64,000 bases of DNA from contig CBDFHV010000085.1 of NCBI GenBank assembly GCA_965247705.1, forward strand, positions 248,001-312,000, given 5' to 3'. This stretch comes from CBDFHV01 sp965247705. Its GTDB lineage: Bacteria; Pseudomonadota; Alphaproteobacteria; Rhodospirillales; CAMCUA01. This document shows, one piece after another, positions 53,333 to 63,224 of the stretch. Position 1 is the first letter of the stretch. Every line of letters begins with the position of its first letter. Both the position numbers and the translations under genes were made by a program. Below the pieces are notes generated by a model, which saw only the letters and a list, made by a program, of their open reading frames with translations, did no database searches and had not been told where the DNA came from.

Positions 53333-54618
53333 GACGCTTCGGGATCGACAGCCCGGCCCACGGCTGGACTGAGCTGCTTCGCGGGGTCCCGGGCCCGATT
53401 GCCCCGCCGCAATTCGAAATGGAGTTGCGGCGCGCTGACGCCGCCGGTGCTGCCGACCCGGGCAATCACCTGACCCCGCCGCACGGTCTCTCCCCGCGAC
53501 ACCAGAAGCGCGCCGTTGTGGGCATAGGCCGTCACCCACCCGCCGCGGTGCTTGATGAGAAGCAGGTTGCCGAACCCCCGCAGTTCGTTGCCAGCGTAGG
53601 CGATCACCCCGTCGGCGGCGGCGACCACCGGCGTGCCGCGTGGCGCGGCTATGTTGATGCCGTCATTGTGCAGCCCACGGGCCTGAGGGCCGAAGGGCGT
53701 GACCACCTTGCCCGTGACCGGCCACAGGAAGCCCTTGCCGCTAAGGGGCGGCGGCCGGGGCATGGAGACCGCCGTGGGCGCCGGAGCAGGTTGGGGCGCG
53801 GGCGCGGGCGGTGGCACCTTAGCGACCAGGGTGGGTGGTGGCGTGGCGGGTGGTTGCGGGGCCAGTGGTGGCATGGTCGGTGGCGCGACGGGTGGTGGCG
53901 GCATGGCCGTTCGCGCCGCTGAAGCTTTTGGCGCCGACTTGGCCTGTGTCGTCGACGTGGCCTGTGGCGTCGCCTTGGCCTGTGACGCCGACTTGGCCTG
54001 TGGTGCCGCCCTGGCCCGTGGCGCCGCCGCGGGTCGTGCGGCGACGGCGACCCGGGGCACGGTCAGGCGCTGGCCGACGAGAATCGTGTGGCGGTCCGTC
54101 AGGCCGTTTACCCGCGCCAGGTCATAAACACTGATCCCATAGGTGTTGGATATGTCGGACAGGGTATCGCCGGGACGCACTTCATGGGCGATGACCGGCG
54201 GAATCCGTAACCGCTGTCCGGTCCGCAGATGATAGGGCGGCGTCAGGCCGTTATCCCCAATGATGGCGCGCATGGGAACGCCGTAGCGGCGAGAGACGCT
54301 GTAGACCGTGTCGCCGGACGCGACCCGGATCCCACCACTCGGAGGTCGCGGCAGGGGCGATACCGGGGCGGGACGCGCTTTCGGCGCTTCCCGGCGCACC
54401 GGTGAGGCCACGGCGGCGGTCGACGATGCAACGGGCCGATCAGCGGTCACCGGCGGCGGGTTGTCCCGACGCCCGGGCGGTGGCCACTCGGCCCATCCGC
54501 AGCCGACCAATGGCGCGAGAAGAGCGAGGCACGCGATACCGGCCAAGCGCGGCCGAATGACGGAGGGGGCGATTCGCATCATGTCCATGAGTATGGAAAG
54601 CCGAACCCGTCCCTTCAA
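53314..54618 (-). CDS. LysM/M23-domain murein-hydrolase regulator (NlpD-like lipoprotein)
   Basis: The protein has a lipoprotein signal (LAGIACLALLAPLVGCG, lipobox LVGC), two LysM peptidoglycan-binding motifs (VASGDTVYSVSRRYGVPMRA and VRPGDTLSDISNTYGISVYD) and a long Pro/Ala-rich linker. A C-terminal M23 domain follows (FGPQARGLHNDGINIAAPRG to APQLHFELRRG). The HxxxD metal site reads HNDGIN, with Asn for Asp, as in non-catalytic NlpD/EnvC-type activators. The frame begins with TTG at 54618 overlapping the pcm stop; the ATG at 54588 is a good alternative. It ends the serS-surE-pcm gene run. Confidence 0.88.
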   Translation of the reverse strand: MKGRVRLSILMDMMRIAPSVIRPRLAGIACLALLAPLVGCGWAEWPPPGRRDNPPPVTADRPVASSTAAVASPVRREAPKARPAPVSPLPRPPSGGIRVASGDTVYSVSRRYGVPMRAIIGDNGLTPPYHLRTGQRLRIPPVIAHEVRPGDTLSDISNTYGISVYDLARVNGLTDRHTILVGQRLTVPRVAVAARPAAAPRARAAPQAKSASQAKATPQATSTTQAKSAPKASAARTAMPPPPVAPPTMPPLAPQPPATPPPTLVAKVPPPAPAPQPAPAPTAVSMPRPPPLSGKGFLWPVTGKVVTPFGPQARGLHNDGINIAAPRGTPVVAAADGVIAYAGNELRGFGNLLLIKHRGGWVTAYAHNGALLVSRGETVRRGQVIARVGSTGGVSAPQLHFELRRGNRARDPAKQLSPAVGRAVDPEASQRARI

Positions 54619-55268
54619 CGTCCGTTTGCCTCACTCGTTTCGGCATCCGACACCAGGGGCACGAAGTGCACCGTATCCAGGGTCTCCACCCGTTCGCCGT
54701 CGGCGGTCCGCCGCAAACGGATCAAGGTTTGCCGGTCCGCGCCTTCGCGCACGGGCGCGACAAGAATTCCGGACTCGGCGAGTTGGTCGACCAGTTCTCC
54801 GGGTACATCGTCGGCGGCCGCCGTCACCATGATCCGGTCGAAGGGCGCCTGGCCAGGCCATCCCTCCGTCCCGTCCCCACAGCGGGTGCTGATGTTGAAC
54901 AGCTTCAGGGCGTTCAGGCGGTCCTCGGCCGACTTCAACAAGTCTCGATGACGCTCCACCGTGTAGAGGCGGCGGCACAGTTGGGCGAGCACGGCCGCCT
55001 GGTAACCCGACCCGGTGCCCACCTCCAGGACCTTGTGCCGGGCGCCCACCTCGAGGGCCTGGGTCATCTTGCCGACGACCACCGTCTGGCTGATGGTCTG
55101 CTGATGGCCGATGGGCAGGGCCAGGTTTTCGTAGGCCTGGTCGCGGAAAGCCGGCGGTACGAACTGCTCCCGCGGCACCCGCTCGATGGCCGACAGCACC
55201 CCTGGCTCCGTCACCCCGCCACGACGCAAGTCCAGGATCAGCCGGATTTTGCGGGAATCGGGACTCAT
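54615..55268 (-). CDS. pcm: Protein-L-isoaspartate O-methyltransferase
   Basis: The 217-residue AdoMet enzyme starts repair of isoaspartyl residues. The signatures are GHQQTISQTVVVGKMTQAL and KVLEVGTGSGYQAAVLAQL (AdoMet motif I), then YTVERHRDLLKSA. The ATG at 55268 overlaps the surE stop as ATGA; an open extension to 55322 is not needed. The gene order surE-pcm-peptidase is conserved across proteobacteria. Confidence 0.95.
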   Translation of the reverse strand: MSPDSRKIRLILDLRRGGVTEPGVLSAIERVPREQFVPPAFRDQAYENLALPIGHQQTISQTVVVGKMTQALEVGARHKVLEVGTGSGYQAAVLAQLCRRLYTVERHRDLLKSAEDRLNALKLFNISTRCGDGTEGWPGQAPFDRIMVTAAADDVPGELVDQLAESGILVAPVREGADRQTLIRLRRTADGERVETLDTVHFVPLVSDAETSEANGR

Positions 55269-56047
55269 GCGAAGGCCTGGCGGAAGGTTTTCAGGGTCCG
55301 GCCGTGGGTCAGGTCCATGCACAGGGGGGTGACGGCGACGGCGCCCCTGTTGACGGCGGCCAGGTCGGTGCCGCGCCGGGTGCGGTCCTCATCCCGCTGG
55401 TTGCCGATCCAGAAATAGGTCCGGCCCCGGGGGTCGACCCGCTCCGCCAGTTCGCTGCCGATCTTGCGGCGGCCCAGACGGCAAACCTCGATCCCCGTCA
55501 CGTCGCGCGCCGGCCGGTCGGGGATATTCACGTTGATCAACACGTCGGCCGGCCAGGTCTGGGTGGACAGGCGACGCACCACTTGCGGCACCCAGTGCTC
55601 GGCCGTGGCCCAGCGGGTCGGTCCCGTATCATCGGCCATCATGCTGAAGGCGACGGCGCGAAACCCCAGCAGCGTCGCTTCCATGGCCGCGGCCACGGTG
55701 CCCGAATAGGTGACGTCCTCGCCCAGGTTACCGCCCCGGTTGATCCCCGAAAGGATTAGGTCCGGCGGCTGATCGCGGAGGATCTGATTGACCGCCAGGA
55801 CGACGCTGTCGGTCGGGGTGCCGTCGACGGCGAACCGGCGCCGCGACAGCTTGCGGATGCGCAAGGGCCTGCGGATGGTCAACGAATGACCCGCCGCGCT
55901 CTGCTCGGTCTCCGGGGCAACCACCCAGACCTCGGCCGCCAGGGGCCGCATGATCTTTTCCAGGACCCGGATGCCGGGCGCATGGATGCCGTCGTCGTTG
56001 CTGATCAGGACCCGGGCCTGGGGCAGTTTTTTGGGACTAGAGGTCAT
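55265..56047 (-). CDS. surE: 5'-nucleotidase / survival protein SurE
   Basis: The 260-residue metal-dependent phosphatase removes 5'- and 3'-phosphates from nucleoside monophosphates. It has the SurE N-terminus ARVLISNDDGIHAPGIRVLE, with the metal-binding aspartates, then APETEQSAAGHSLTI, VDGTPTDSVVLAV and LILSGINRGGNLGEDVTYSG. The ATG at 56047 gives the usual length and overlaps serS by 11 bp; it is coupled to pcm by ATGA. Confidence 0.96.
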   Translation of the reverse strand: MTSSPKKLPQARVLISNDDGIHAPGIRVLEKIMRPLAAEVWVVAPETEQSAAGHSLTIRRPLRIRKLSRRRFAVDGTPTDSVVLAVNQILRDQPPDLILSGINRGGNLGEDVTYSGTVAAAMEATLLGFRAVAFSMMADDTGPTRWATAEHWVPQVVRRLSTQTWPADVLINVNIPDRPARDVTGIEVCRLGRRKIGSELAERVDPRGRTYFWIGNQRDEDRTRRGTDLAAVNRGAVAVTPLCMDLTHGRTLKTFRQAFA

Positions 56048-57317
56048 TCGGACCAACGATCTGCCGCCCGTCCATGTAGGGACGCAGGGCCGCCGGCACG
56101 GCGACCGTGCCGTCGGCCCGCTGGTTGTTTTCCAACACCGCGATCAGGCACCTGCCCACCGCCAGCCCCGAGCCGTTGAGGGTGTGGACGAAGCGGGTCC
56201 CCTTCTCGCCCGCGGACCGGAAGCGCGCGCCCATGCGCCGGGCCTGAAACTCGCCGCAGTTGGAGCAGCTCGAGATTTCCCGGTAGCGTTCCTGACCCGG
56301 CAGCCAGACCTCGATGTCGTAGGTCTTGCGGGCCGAGAACCCCATGTCGCCGGTGGCCAGCACCACCGTCCGGTAAGGCAACTCGAGGCGTTGCAGCACC
56401 GTCTCGGCGCAGCCGGTCATGCGTTCCAGCTCTTCGTCTGAGCCCTCGGGGTGGGCGATGGACACCATCTCCACCTTGGAGAACTGATGCTGGCGGAGCA
56501 TGCCCCGGGTGTCCTTGCCCGCCGAACCGGCCTCGGAACGGAAGCACCAGGTCAGGGCCACATAGCGCCGGGGCAGGCTGTTCTCGTCCAGGATCTCGTC
56601 CGCCACCAGATTGGTCAGCGGCACCTCGGCGGTGGGGATCAGCCACAGCCCGTCGGTGGTGCGGAACTGGTCTTCGGCGAACTTCGGCAACTGGCCGGTG
56701 CCGAACAGGGCCTCGTCCCGCACAAGGGCCGGCGGATTGACTTCCGTGTAGCCGTGCTCGCCAGTCTGAATATCCAGCATGAAGTTGGCCAGGGCCCGTT
56801 CCAGGCGCGCCAGCGCCCCGGTCAGGACGACAAAACGGGCGCCCGACAGCTTGCCGGCCCGTTCGAAGTCCATCATGCCCAGCAAGGCGCCGATGTCGGC
56901 GTGGTCGCGGACCGGGAAATCGAACCGGGGCGGTGCGCCCCAGCGGCGGACCTCCACGTTTGCCGCCTCGTCTTCCCCAACCGGCACGCCGTCCGCCGGC
57001 AGATTGGGGATGCCCTCCAGTTCCCGGTTCAGTGCGTCGGTGGCCTCGCCGGCCTGGTGCTCGGCCTCAGCCTCCGCGTCCTTGGAGCGGGATACCTCGG
57101 CGATGATGGCGGACGCGTCCTCCCCCTTGGCCTTGGCGCCGCCGATCTGCTTGGAAAGCTGGTTGCGGCGGGTGGTCAGTTCCTGGGCCCGGGTCTGGCT
57201 CTGCCGCCGGCGGGCGTCCAGGGCCAGCAGGTCCGCCGACAGGGGCGCCAGCCCACGCGCCACCAGGCCGGCGTCAAAGGCGTCCGGTTGTTCGCGGATC
57301 CATCGGATGTCGTGCAT
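56037..57317 (-). CDS. serS: Seryl-tRNA synthetase
   Basis: The 426-residue class II synthetase charges tRNA-Ser. The N-terminal coiled-coil arm (residues about 30-100) precedes the catalytic core with motif 2 (CFRSEAGSAGKDTRGMLRQH) and motif 3 (GSGLAVGRCLIAVLENNQR). LIPTAEVPLTNL and SSCSNCGEFQARRM are also conserved. In many alphaproteobacteria serS directly follows tatC, but here about 6 kb of catabolic genes lie between. Confidence 0.97.
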   Translation of the reverse strand: MHDIRWIREQPDAFDAGLVARGLAPLSADLLALDARRRQSQTRAQELTTRRNQLSKQIGGAKAKGEDASAIIAEVSRSKDAEAEAEHQAGEATDALNRELEGIPNLPADGVPVGEDEAANVEVRRWGAPPRFDFPVRDHADIGALLGMMDFERAGKLSGARFVVLTGALARLERALANFMLDIQTGEHGYTEVNPPALVRDEALFGTGQLPKFAEDQFRTTDGLWLIPTAEVPLTNLVADEILDENSLPRRYVALTWCFRSEAGSAGKDTRGMLRQHQFSKVEMVSIAHPEGSDEELERMTGCAETVLQRLELPYRTVVLATGDMGFSARKTYDIEVWLPGQERYREISSCSNCGEFQARRMGARFRSAGEKGTRFVHTLNGSGLAVGRCLIAVLENNQRADGTVAVPAALRPYMDGRQIVGPNDL

Positions 57318-57431
57318 GTCGGGTCCCGATCCTTGGGGCCGCCGCTTTGGGGGGCGCCGTTTATAGGCGCTCCGCCGAGTCGCGTCCAGACGGGGCCAAG
57401 GTCAGGGGGGCCCGGCCACCACGTCGGTCCT

Positions 57432-58850
57432 TCAGGCGGCCCGTGCCAGGGCCCGTTCCTGGCGCAGTAGCCTGGTCAACTGGTAGACGTCCTTCAGCTT
57501 CTCCAGGTCGTCCACCATTCCCTTGATCTGGGCGACGCGCCGAGGCGAGAAGCGGCTCCCCGCCAGGATATGGAACTTGCGCTCCATGTCGGCGTCCGAC
57601 ATTGGGTTCTCGGGCTCGCCGAGGGGCACGTCGACCCGCTTCTTGTACGTCTTGCCGTCGGTGGTGGCGATGGTGACCACCGCCGGCTGTCTGGTCGGCC
57701 AGATCTTGTCGAACCCCTTGTCGGGGACCAGCTTGATCCGTTTCATGACATCGCGCACCCGGCGGTCCTTCATTTTCTTGAGGACGTATTCCTCGTCATA
57801 GGACGACCACATCCCCTCCTCGCCTTCGCACAGGGCAAGGGCGATCTGGAACTGCATCGAAAATCGCGGACCGTAGAGCCCCTTGTTGCCCGTCCACGGC
57901 ACCGGGTCGTCGACGTAGAAGGCACCAATGGCTTGGAAGCGAACGACCACCTGCTTGATGTCATTCGGTTTCAGGCCACGCTCCCGGGCGATGCCCAGGG
58001 CCGCCATGCGCGACGAATGGCTGTGATAGCAGCCCGGATAGATTTTGTGCGCCACTTCGCCGGCGAGGAACGGCTTGCCCAGGTTGCCGATCAGCTTCTC
58101 GGGCCTGGGGCGGTCTCCGTAAAGGGCCATGAACCCCTTCTTGCTCTCGAAGATGTCGAAGCAGCCGGTGAAGCCGTCGCCGGCCAGGACGGCCGAGAGG
58201 ACGCCGTTGAACGCCGCCTTGCCGGGGTTGAGGTCCTTCGACATGCCGCGTACCGGTATGTGGGCGACGTTGCCGGCGGTCTGGGTCCCGGCGAGGCCGA
58301 TGCAATGCAAGAGTTGGTTTTCGTCGAGACCGAGGATCTTGCCCGCCGCCACCGCGGCGCCGAAGGCGTTGATCGTGCCCGTCGGATGCCAGCCCTTGAA
58401 ATAGTGGCTGGGCATGACGGAATAGCCGGCGCGCAGTCCGCAATCGTAGCCGGCGACGATAGCGGTCAGGACGGCCTTGCCGCTGGCCCTTGATTTCTCG
58501 CCCATGGCGAGGGCCGCGGGCAGTACGCTGTCGCCCATGTGGGACTGGGTACCCCGGTGGGTGTCGTCGAGTTCGGTCATGTGGCCCATGGCGCCGTTAA
58601 CCAGCGACGCCCAGGCCGCGCCCGCCCGTTGGCTGGTGCCGATAATGGTGGCCTCGGGCGGGCCACCCATCTGGGCGGCCACGCCTTGCAGGATGCGGGC
58701 CGGCTTTTCCTCGACCGAACACACCGTGTAGCCGATGTAGTCGAGCAGGAGGCTCTTGGCGACGGCGACGTCGTGCTTGGAAAGGTCCCTGTAGCCGAGC
58801 TTGTGCAGGAATTTTCCCAGGATGCGGGTGTAGGGCTTGAGCTTGGCCAT
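57432..58850 (-). CDS. MmgE/PrpD-family protein
   Basis: The 472-residue protein resembles MmgE/PrpD dehydratases (2-methylcitrate dehydratase, cis-aconitate decarboxylase). Features include LLLDYIGYTVCSVEEKPARI, then NGAMGHMTELDDTHRGTQSH, then GWHPTGTINAFGAAVAAGKI (near residue 160) and FDKIWPTRQPAVVTI towards the C-terminus. The family acts on small carboxylic acids. It follows the TRAP genes, suggesting that it processes the imported acid. GAGGAAAC precedes the ATG at 58850. Confidence 0.88.
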   Translation of the reverse strand: MAKLKPYTRILGKFLHKLGYRDLSKHDVAVAKSLLLDYIGYTVCSVEEKPARILQGVAAQMGGPPEATIIGTSQRAGAAWASLVNGAMGHMTELDDTHRGTQSHMGDSVLPAALAMGEKSRASGKAVLTAIVAGYDCGLRAGYSVMPSHYFKGWHPTGTINAFGAAVAAGKILGLDENQLLHCIGLAGTQTAGNVAHIPVRGMSKDLNPGKAAFNGVLSAVLAGDGFTGCFDIFESKKGFMALYGDRPRPEKLIGNLGKPFLAGEVAHKIYPGCYHSHSSRMAALGIARERGLKPNDIKQVVVRFQAIGAFYVDDPVPWTGNKGLYGPRFSMQFQIALALCEGEEGMWSSYDEEYVLKKMKDRRVRDVMKRIKLVPDKGFDKIWPTRQPAVVTIATTDGKTYKKRVDVPLGEPENPMSDADMERKFHILAGSRFSPRRVAQIKGMVDDLEKLKDVYQLTRLLRQERALARAA

Positions 58851-58892
58851 GGATGTTTCCTCATGAGATGGCGCGGAATCGTGGTTCACCGG

Positions 58893-60158
58893 TTAGAGAG
58901 ACGGCAGGAAGGTGGTCAGGGGCGGAATGACAATCATCAGTCCCGCCGTGAATATCATGATCAGGATGTAGGGCCAGATGTATCGAATGGTTTGGACGAC
59001 CGACACCTGTGCGATGCTCGAGGCCAGAAACAACTGGCTGCCGAGGGGTGGCGTCGCCATGCCGATAACCATGGCGAGCAACATGATCAAGGCGAAGTAG
59101 ATGGGCTCGATCTGCAGGTTCTTGGCGATCGGGTCCAGCACCGGAATCATGATGATGGCCAACGGCCCCACTTCAATGAAACATCCGAGAAAGAGCAGCA
59201 GCGCGAAGAAGAGGACGATGATCACATACGGATTAACCGTCACGGCTTCCACCACCTGAACCATCTGCAACGGAACCTGCTCGTAAGCAAGGACCCAGGC
59301 GAAGATCCCGGAAACGCCGATGATGATCATCACGATCGCCGTCGTACGCGCGCTTCTCAGAAGTACGTCCCACAACTGGGTCAGCGTGAGCTCCTTGTAA
59401 ATGAACATGCTGACGATCGCCGCATACCAGACCGCGATCGCACCTGCCTCGGTGGGCGTGAAGACGCCCGAAAGGATCCCCCCCAGAATGACGATGGGCG
59501 CCAGCAAGGCCCACAGACTCGCGATGAAGGTTCTCCCCAATTCGCTAAAGCTGAATTCCTTCTCCACGTGAATGCGAAATCTCTTCGCGTAAACGTAGTT
59601 CACGATCATGAAACCGACGGTCATGATCATCGCCGGGAACACCCCGGCAAGAAACAGATCCCGGATCGACAAACCGGTGATCGATCCATAGATGATCATC
59701 AAGATGCTGGGCGGCATGATCGGTCCCAGGGTACCGCCGGCGGCTTCCAGCGCCGCTGCCCAACCCGCCGGATACCCTTGCTTCTTCAGCAGGGGGCAGA
59801 CGACGGTCGCGGTGGCCGCGGTGTCGGCGGAGGCGGAGCCCGAGATGCCGGCGAAGATCAGGCTTGTGAACGTCGACGCCTGCGCCAGCCCACCCCACAA
59901 CGTGCCGACCAGGGCATCGGCGAATGCGAACAGTCGCCGGGAAATCCCACCCCGTTCCATGATCATTCCGGCGGCGACGAAAAACGGAATCGCCATCAAC
60001 GGAAACGAGTCGAGCATCACGAAGATGCGTTGCGGTGCCAGGAATAGGGGCAGATCGCCCAGCCAGATGGCGAGGGTTCCGGCGAGGCCGATGGTGATGG
60101 CGACGGGGACGCCGAGAAAGAGAAGGATCAAAAAGGAAACGGCGAGGGCGACGATCAT
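58893..60158 (-). CDS. dctM: TRAP transporter large permease (DctM-type)
   Basis: The 421-residue membrane protein is the TRAP large subunit, with about 12 helices. Conserved stretches are LAVSFLILLFLGVPVAITIG, then GGISRRLFAFADALVGTLWG, then ISGSASADTAATATVVCPLL, and LTTFLPSL at the end. It couples sodium flow to uptake of the ligand bound by DctP. It lies 50 bp after dctQ. Confidence 0.93.
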   Translation of the reverse strand: MIVALAVSFLILLFLGVPVAITIGLAGTLAIWLGDLPLFLAPQRIFVMLDSFPLMAIPFFVAAGMIMERGGISRRLFAFADALVGTLWGGLAQASTFTSLIFAGISGSASADTAATATVVCPLLKKQGYPAGWAAALEAAGGTLGPIMPPSILMIIYGSITGLSIRDLFLAGVFPAMIMTVGFMIVNYVYAKRFRIHVEKEFSFSELGRTFIASLWALLAPIVILGGILSGVFTPTEAGAIAVWYAAIVSMFIYKELTLTQLWDVLLRSARTTAIVMIIIGVSGIFAWVLAYEQVPLQMVQVVEAVTVNPYVIIVLFFALLLFLGCFIEVGPLAIIMIPVLDPIAKNLQIEPIYFALIMLLAMVIGMATPPLGSQLFLASSIAQVSVVQTIRYIWPYILIMIFTAGLMIVIPPLTTFLPSL

Positions 60159-60207
60159 GACGCCGGATTCACTTTCAACAGACTCGTGCCGGTACGGTTC
60201 ATCGGCA

Positions 60208-60696
60208 TCAGCGACTGCTCGTTGCGGCGGGCTTCATCTCCTTCAGGCTCCGTCGCAACTGGTTGATGCTGCCCATGATTATCAGCAATCCGCAGATGGG
60301 CAATGACAGGTACATGAACGCAATCGGTACGCGCAGGATGGCGGATTGCTGGGTCATGGTTCCTTCAATGAGAGCAACGCTCTGGGTGACCAGGACGAGC
60401 CCAAACAAGATGATCATGGCGTTGATGAATACGGTCAGCACGTAGCCACCCCGGCTGTGACCGAGCTTCGTCTGCAACAGGTCGAACGACACGTGAAGCC
60501 CCCGTTCGGCACAATCCCCGGCCCCGAGGAGGACAAGCCAGACGCCGAGAAACCGCGTCAGTTCCTCGCTATAGATGATGGGCGCATCGAGAAAATAGCG
60601 AAAGAAGACGGAAATGCCTCCCAGCAGGATAAGGCTCGCCAGAAGCGTGCATACGATGAATCGGTTTACGGCGAATATGGGTTTGAACCAGGGCAT
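60208..60696 (-). CDS. dctQ: TRAP transporter small permease (DctQ-type)
   Basis: The 162-residue protein has four predicted helices with the DctQ pattern: IVCTLLASLILLGGISVFFR, then SEELTRFLGVWLVLLGAGDC, and GLVLVTQSVALIEG. It bridges the binding protein and DctM. The gap to dctP upstream is 232 bp, longer than elsewhere in this operon, and contains no recognised gene. Confidence 0.9.
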   Translation of the reverse strand: MPWFKPIFAVNRFIVCTLLASLILLGGISVFFRYFLDAPIIYSEELTRFLGVWLVLLGAGDCAERGLHVSFDLLQTKLGHSRGGYVLTVFINAMIILFGLVLVTQSVALIEGTMTQQSAILRVPIAFMYLSLPICGLLIIMGSINQLRRSLKEMKPAATSSR

Positions 60697-60928
60697 GTTC
60701 CCTCTCTGTCCGGCTCGGAAGCCTGCCCACGCACCGACGGTCTCCGACCCACGTCGAACGACCCGTTATGGGTCGGCGGCGGATGCAAAAGAGGTGGGGC
60801 TACCGTACCGCGATGATAGCCCCAAGGGACGCGCAATTCCTTCGGCGCGGCCGCCTAAGCGAGGTCATACCGACCCTGGTACGCGTCAACGGCCTCGCTC
60901 GCGGTGCTCAACAAGAATCCCCGCCCCG

Positions 60929-61930
60929 TCACATCTTCCGAATTTGGTCGAGGGTGCTGGCGTCGAATTCGGTTTTCTTGAGCAGCTCCCCGTAGAGCGG
61001 CTCAACCTTTTTCATCAGGACGGACTTGTCGAACGTCTTGATCTTCATCCCGAGATCCTTGAGCTTTTTCATCGCTTCGGCGCGCAATTCGAGAGCGACC
61101 GTCTTGCCGTACTCGGACGCCTCCACCGCTGCCTCGTCGAATGCCTTCTTCGCCCAGCCGGGAAGCCCCGTGTAGGTCTTGTTGTTGATCAGCCAGTGGA
61201 AGGGCAACATCATGTGATCGGTAAGGATCATCGTGTCCGTCACCTCGTAGAACTTCTGGGTGATGTTCAGGCCAGGGGGTGTTTCGCAGGCGTTCACCAC
61301 GCCCGTCTGCAGCGACGTATAGAGCTCTTGCCACGGAACCGGAGTCGGGTTGGCGCCAAAAGCCTTGAAGGTCCCGATGAGAATGGGGGCATTGGGAACC
61401 CGGACCTTGATCTTGGAGAAATCCGCGATGCTGTTGATCTCCAGGCCCTTGGTATAAAGCTCCCGCGTCCCATGGATGGTCGAGGCGGCGATTCGGACGC
61501 CGGTTTTCTTGATCACGAGTTCGTTGATCCGCTGTCCGATCGGCCCATTGACCACGGCGAACACGTGATCCCAATCCCGATACAGGTAAGGGAAGGTGAG
61601 GATGTCGGCCTCGGAAACGGAATTGCCGAGAAGATCCGCGCCGATCGCCACCATCGCGATGGTACCCAGTTGCACGTTCTCGAACATGTCCCGGATGCCG
61701 CCGAGCTGATTGCCCGGAAAGACCTTGATGTTCAGTCGGCCATTGGACTTCGACTTGGCGAGTTCGGAGAACCTGGTGATGCCACGACCAATGTGCGAGT
61801 CGGGCGTGTCCGAGTAGCCGAACTTCAGTTCTATATCTTGGGCGCCGGCGTTGGGTGCAAAGGACAGGATCAGGGCGCCGGCGATCAGCCCCGACGCCAT
61901 CGTGAGAACGTTTCTGCTGCTTATGGACAT
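60929..61930 (-). CDS. dctP: TRAP transporter substrate-binding protein (DctP-type)
   Basis: The 333-residue periplasmic receptor has a signal peptide (MASGLIAGALILSFAPNAGA then QDIELKFGY) and the DctP core: GRLNIKVFPGNQLGGIRDMF, then FSKIKVRVPNAPILIGTFKA with the carboxylate-binding arginine, and ETPPGLNITQKFYEVTDTMI. It probably binds a small organic acid. The ligand is unknown; its partners PrpD and iron-alcohol dehydrogenase suggest a hydroxy- or tricarboxylic acid. Confidence 0.93.
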   Translation of the reverse strand: MSISSRNVLTMASGLIAGALILSFAPNAGAQDIELKFGYSDTPDSHIGRGITRFSELAKSKSNGRLNIKVFPGNQLGGIRDMFENVQLGTIAMVAIGADLLGNSVSEADILTFPYLYRDWDHVFAVVNGPIGQRINELVIKKTGVRIAASTIHGTRELYTKGLEINSIADFSKIKVRVPNAPILIGTFKAFGANPTPVPWQELYTSLQTGVVNACETPPGLNITQKFYEVTDTMILTDHMMLPFHWLINNKTYTGLPGWAKKAFDEAAVEASEYGKTVALELRAEAMKKLKDLGMKIKTFDKSVLMKKVEPLYGELLKKTEFDASTLDQIRKM

Positions 61931-62002
61931 CTGTTGCCTCCTCCAGGTTTGTTTTCTTCAGCGCGTCACTGATGTGACGTTATTAAGTACCAGCGCGAAA
62001 CG

Positions 62003-63169
62003 TTACTGGTACGACGAATGGACGATCTCCATCAGCACATTCTTGTTGATGATGCTTGGATTGTTGGCCAGAAGATGAGGCTGTGTGGCTCCGTCCGCGA
62101 GTTCCTTCAATTCTTCCTCTTTGGCGCCGATCTCCCTCAGATTCTGCGGCAGTCCAATGTCTTTACCGATCTGAACGATGCTTCTTATGATTTGATCCGC
62201 CGCGTCGTAGCTCGACAGACCGTCCAGCGGCAGGTTCAGGGCGTCGCCAATTCGCTGGAACTTCTCCAAATCAGACAAGCTGTTGTAACGCAACGTAGCC
62301 CCCAACGTCAGATAGCACGCGGTGCCGTGGGGCAGGTGATACTTGTTGCCGATAGGGTTCGAGAGGGCATGGGCGACGCCGCAGAAGGCATTGCCGCAGG
62401 AGAGTCCGCCGTAGAGACTTGCCAGCGCCATGTTGGTGCGGGCTTCGACGTCGCCGCCATTCAAAACCGCGGTCCGCAGGTACCGCCCGATCAGCCGTAT
62501 GGATTCCAGGGCAAACAGCTCGGTCATCGGCGAGGCGGCTTTCCCTATGAAGGATTCGATCGAATGGATGAAGGCGTCCATTCCCGTCGTGGCGGTAAGG
62601 CTTGGCGGCATGCTCAGGGTCAGGCCGGGATCGATGATCGCGACGTCCGCCCGCAGGAGCGTGTTCACCATGCCTTGTTTGACATTGCGCCCGGTATCGG
62701 TGAACACCGCCCCGCGGCTGACCTCCGAACCGGTGCCGGCGGTCGTTGGCAGAAGAATCTTGGGCAGGGTCGCGGTGGTCGGCGTCTTCTCCCCCCAAAG
62801 GTAGTCGAGGACGGAACCGCCGTTGGTCGCCACCAAGGCGGTTGCCTTGGTCACATCCAGGACGCTGCCGCCGCCCAGGCCAACGACGCAGTCGAACCGC
62901 CCCTTGGCGACCGCATCGACGCACTCGTCGACGTTGCGCGTCGGCGGCTCGGGGAGGACCTTGTCGTAGACTTGGACGGATAGGCCGTCCGCCGCGAGCG
63001 AGCTTGTGAACGCTTCGACGATCCCTGCCTTGCCCAGGTTCTCGTCCGTTATGACAAGTATTTTCGTCGCCCCGAGGCGCCTTGCGTGATCGGCCACCTC
63101 ATGGCTGGCGCCCATGGCGAAGCGGACTTCGCTCGGCATGCGAAACTCGAAATCCTGGCGGCTCTTCAT
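62003..63169 (-). CDS. Iron-containing alcohol dehydrogenase
   Basis: The 388-residue group III alcohol dehydrogenase has the NAD site GLGGGSVLDVTKATALV, then TTAGTGSEVSRGAVFTD. The iron ligands are in TTGMDAFIHSIESF and NAFCGVAHALSNPIGNKYHL, followed by PHGTACYL. It should interconvert a hydroxy-acid or alcohol with the oxo form. It is the first gene of the leftward TRAP/PrpD cluster. The ATG at 63169 gives the usual length; an open extension to 63205 is less likely. Confidence 0.9.
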   Translation of the reverse strand: MKSRQDFEFRMPSEVRFAMGASHEVADHARRLGATKILVITDENLGKAGIVEAFTSSLAADGLSVQVYDKVLPEPPTRNVDECVDAVAKGRFDCVVGLGGGSVLDVTKATALVATNGGSVLDYLWGEKTPTTATLPKILLPTTAGTGSEVSRGAVFTDTGRNVKQGMVNTLLRADVAIIDPGLTLSMPPSLTATTGMDAFIHSIESFIGKAASPMTELFALESIRLIGRYLRTAVLNGGDVEARTNMALASLYGGLSCGNAFCGVAHALSNPIGNKYHLPHGTACYLTLGATLRYNSLSDLEKFQRIGDALNLPLDGLSSYDAADQIIRSIVQIGKDIGLPQNLREIGAKEEELKELADGATQPHLLANNPSIINKNVLMEIVHSSYQ

Positions 63170-63224
63170 GTGCAAGTCGCCCGTACCGTGTTCGCCCGGA
63201 ACCACGTCCGCTAGGGCGCCAAGG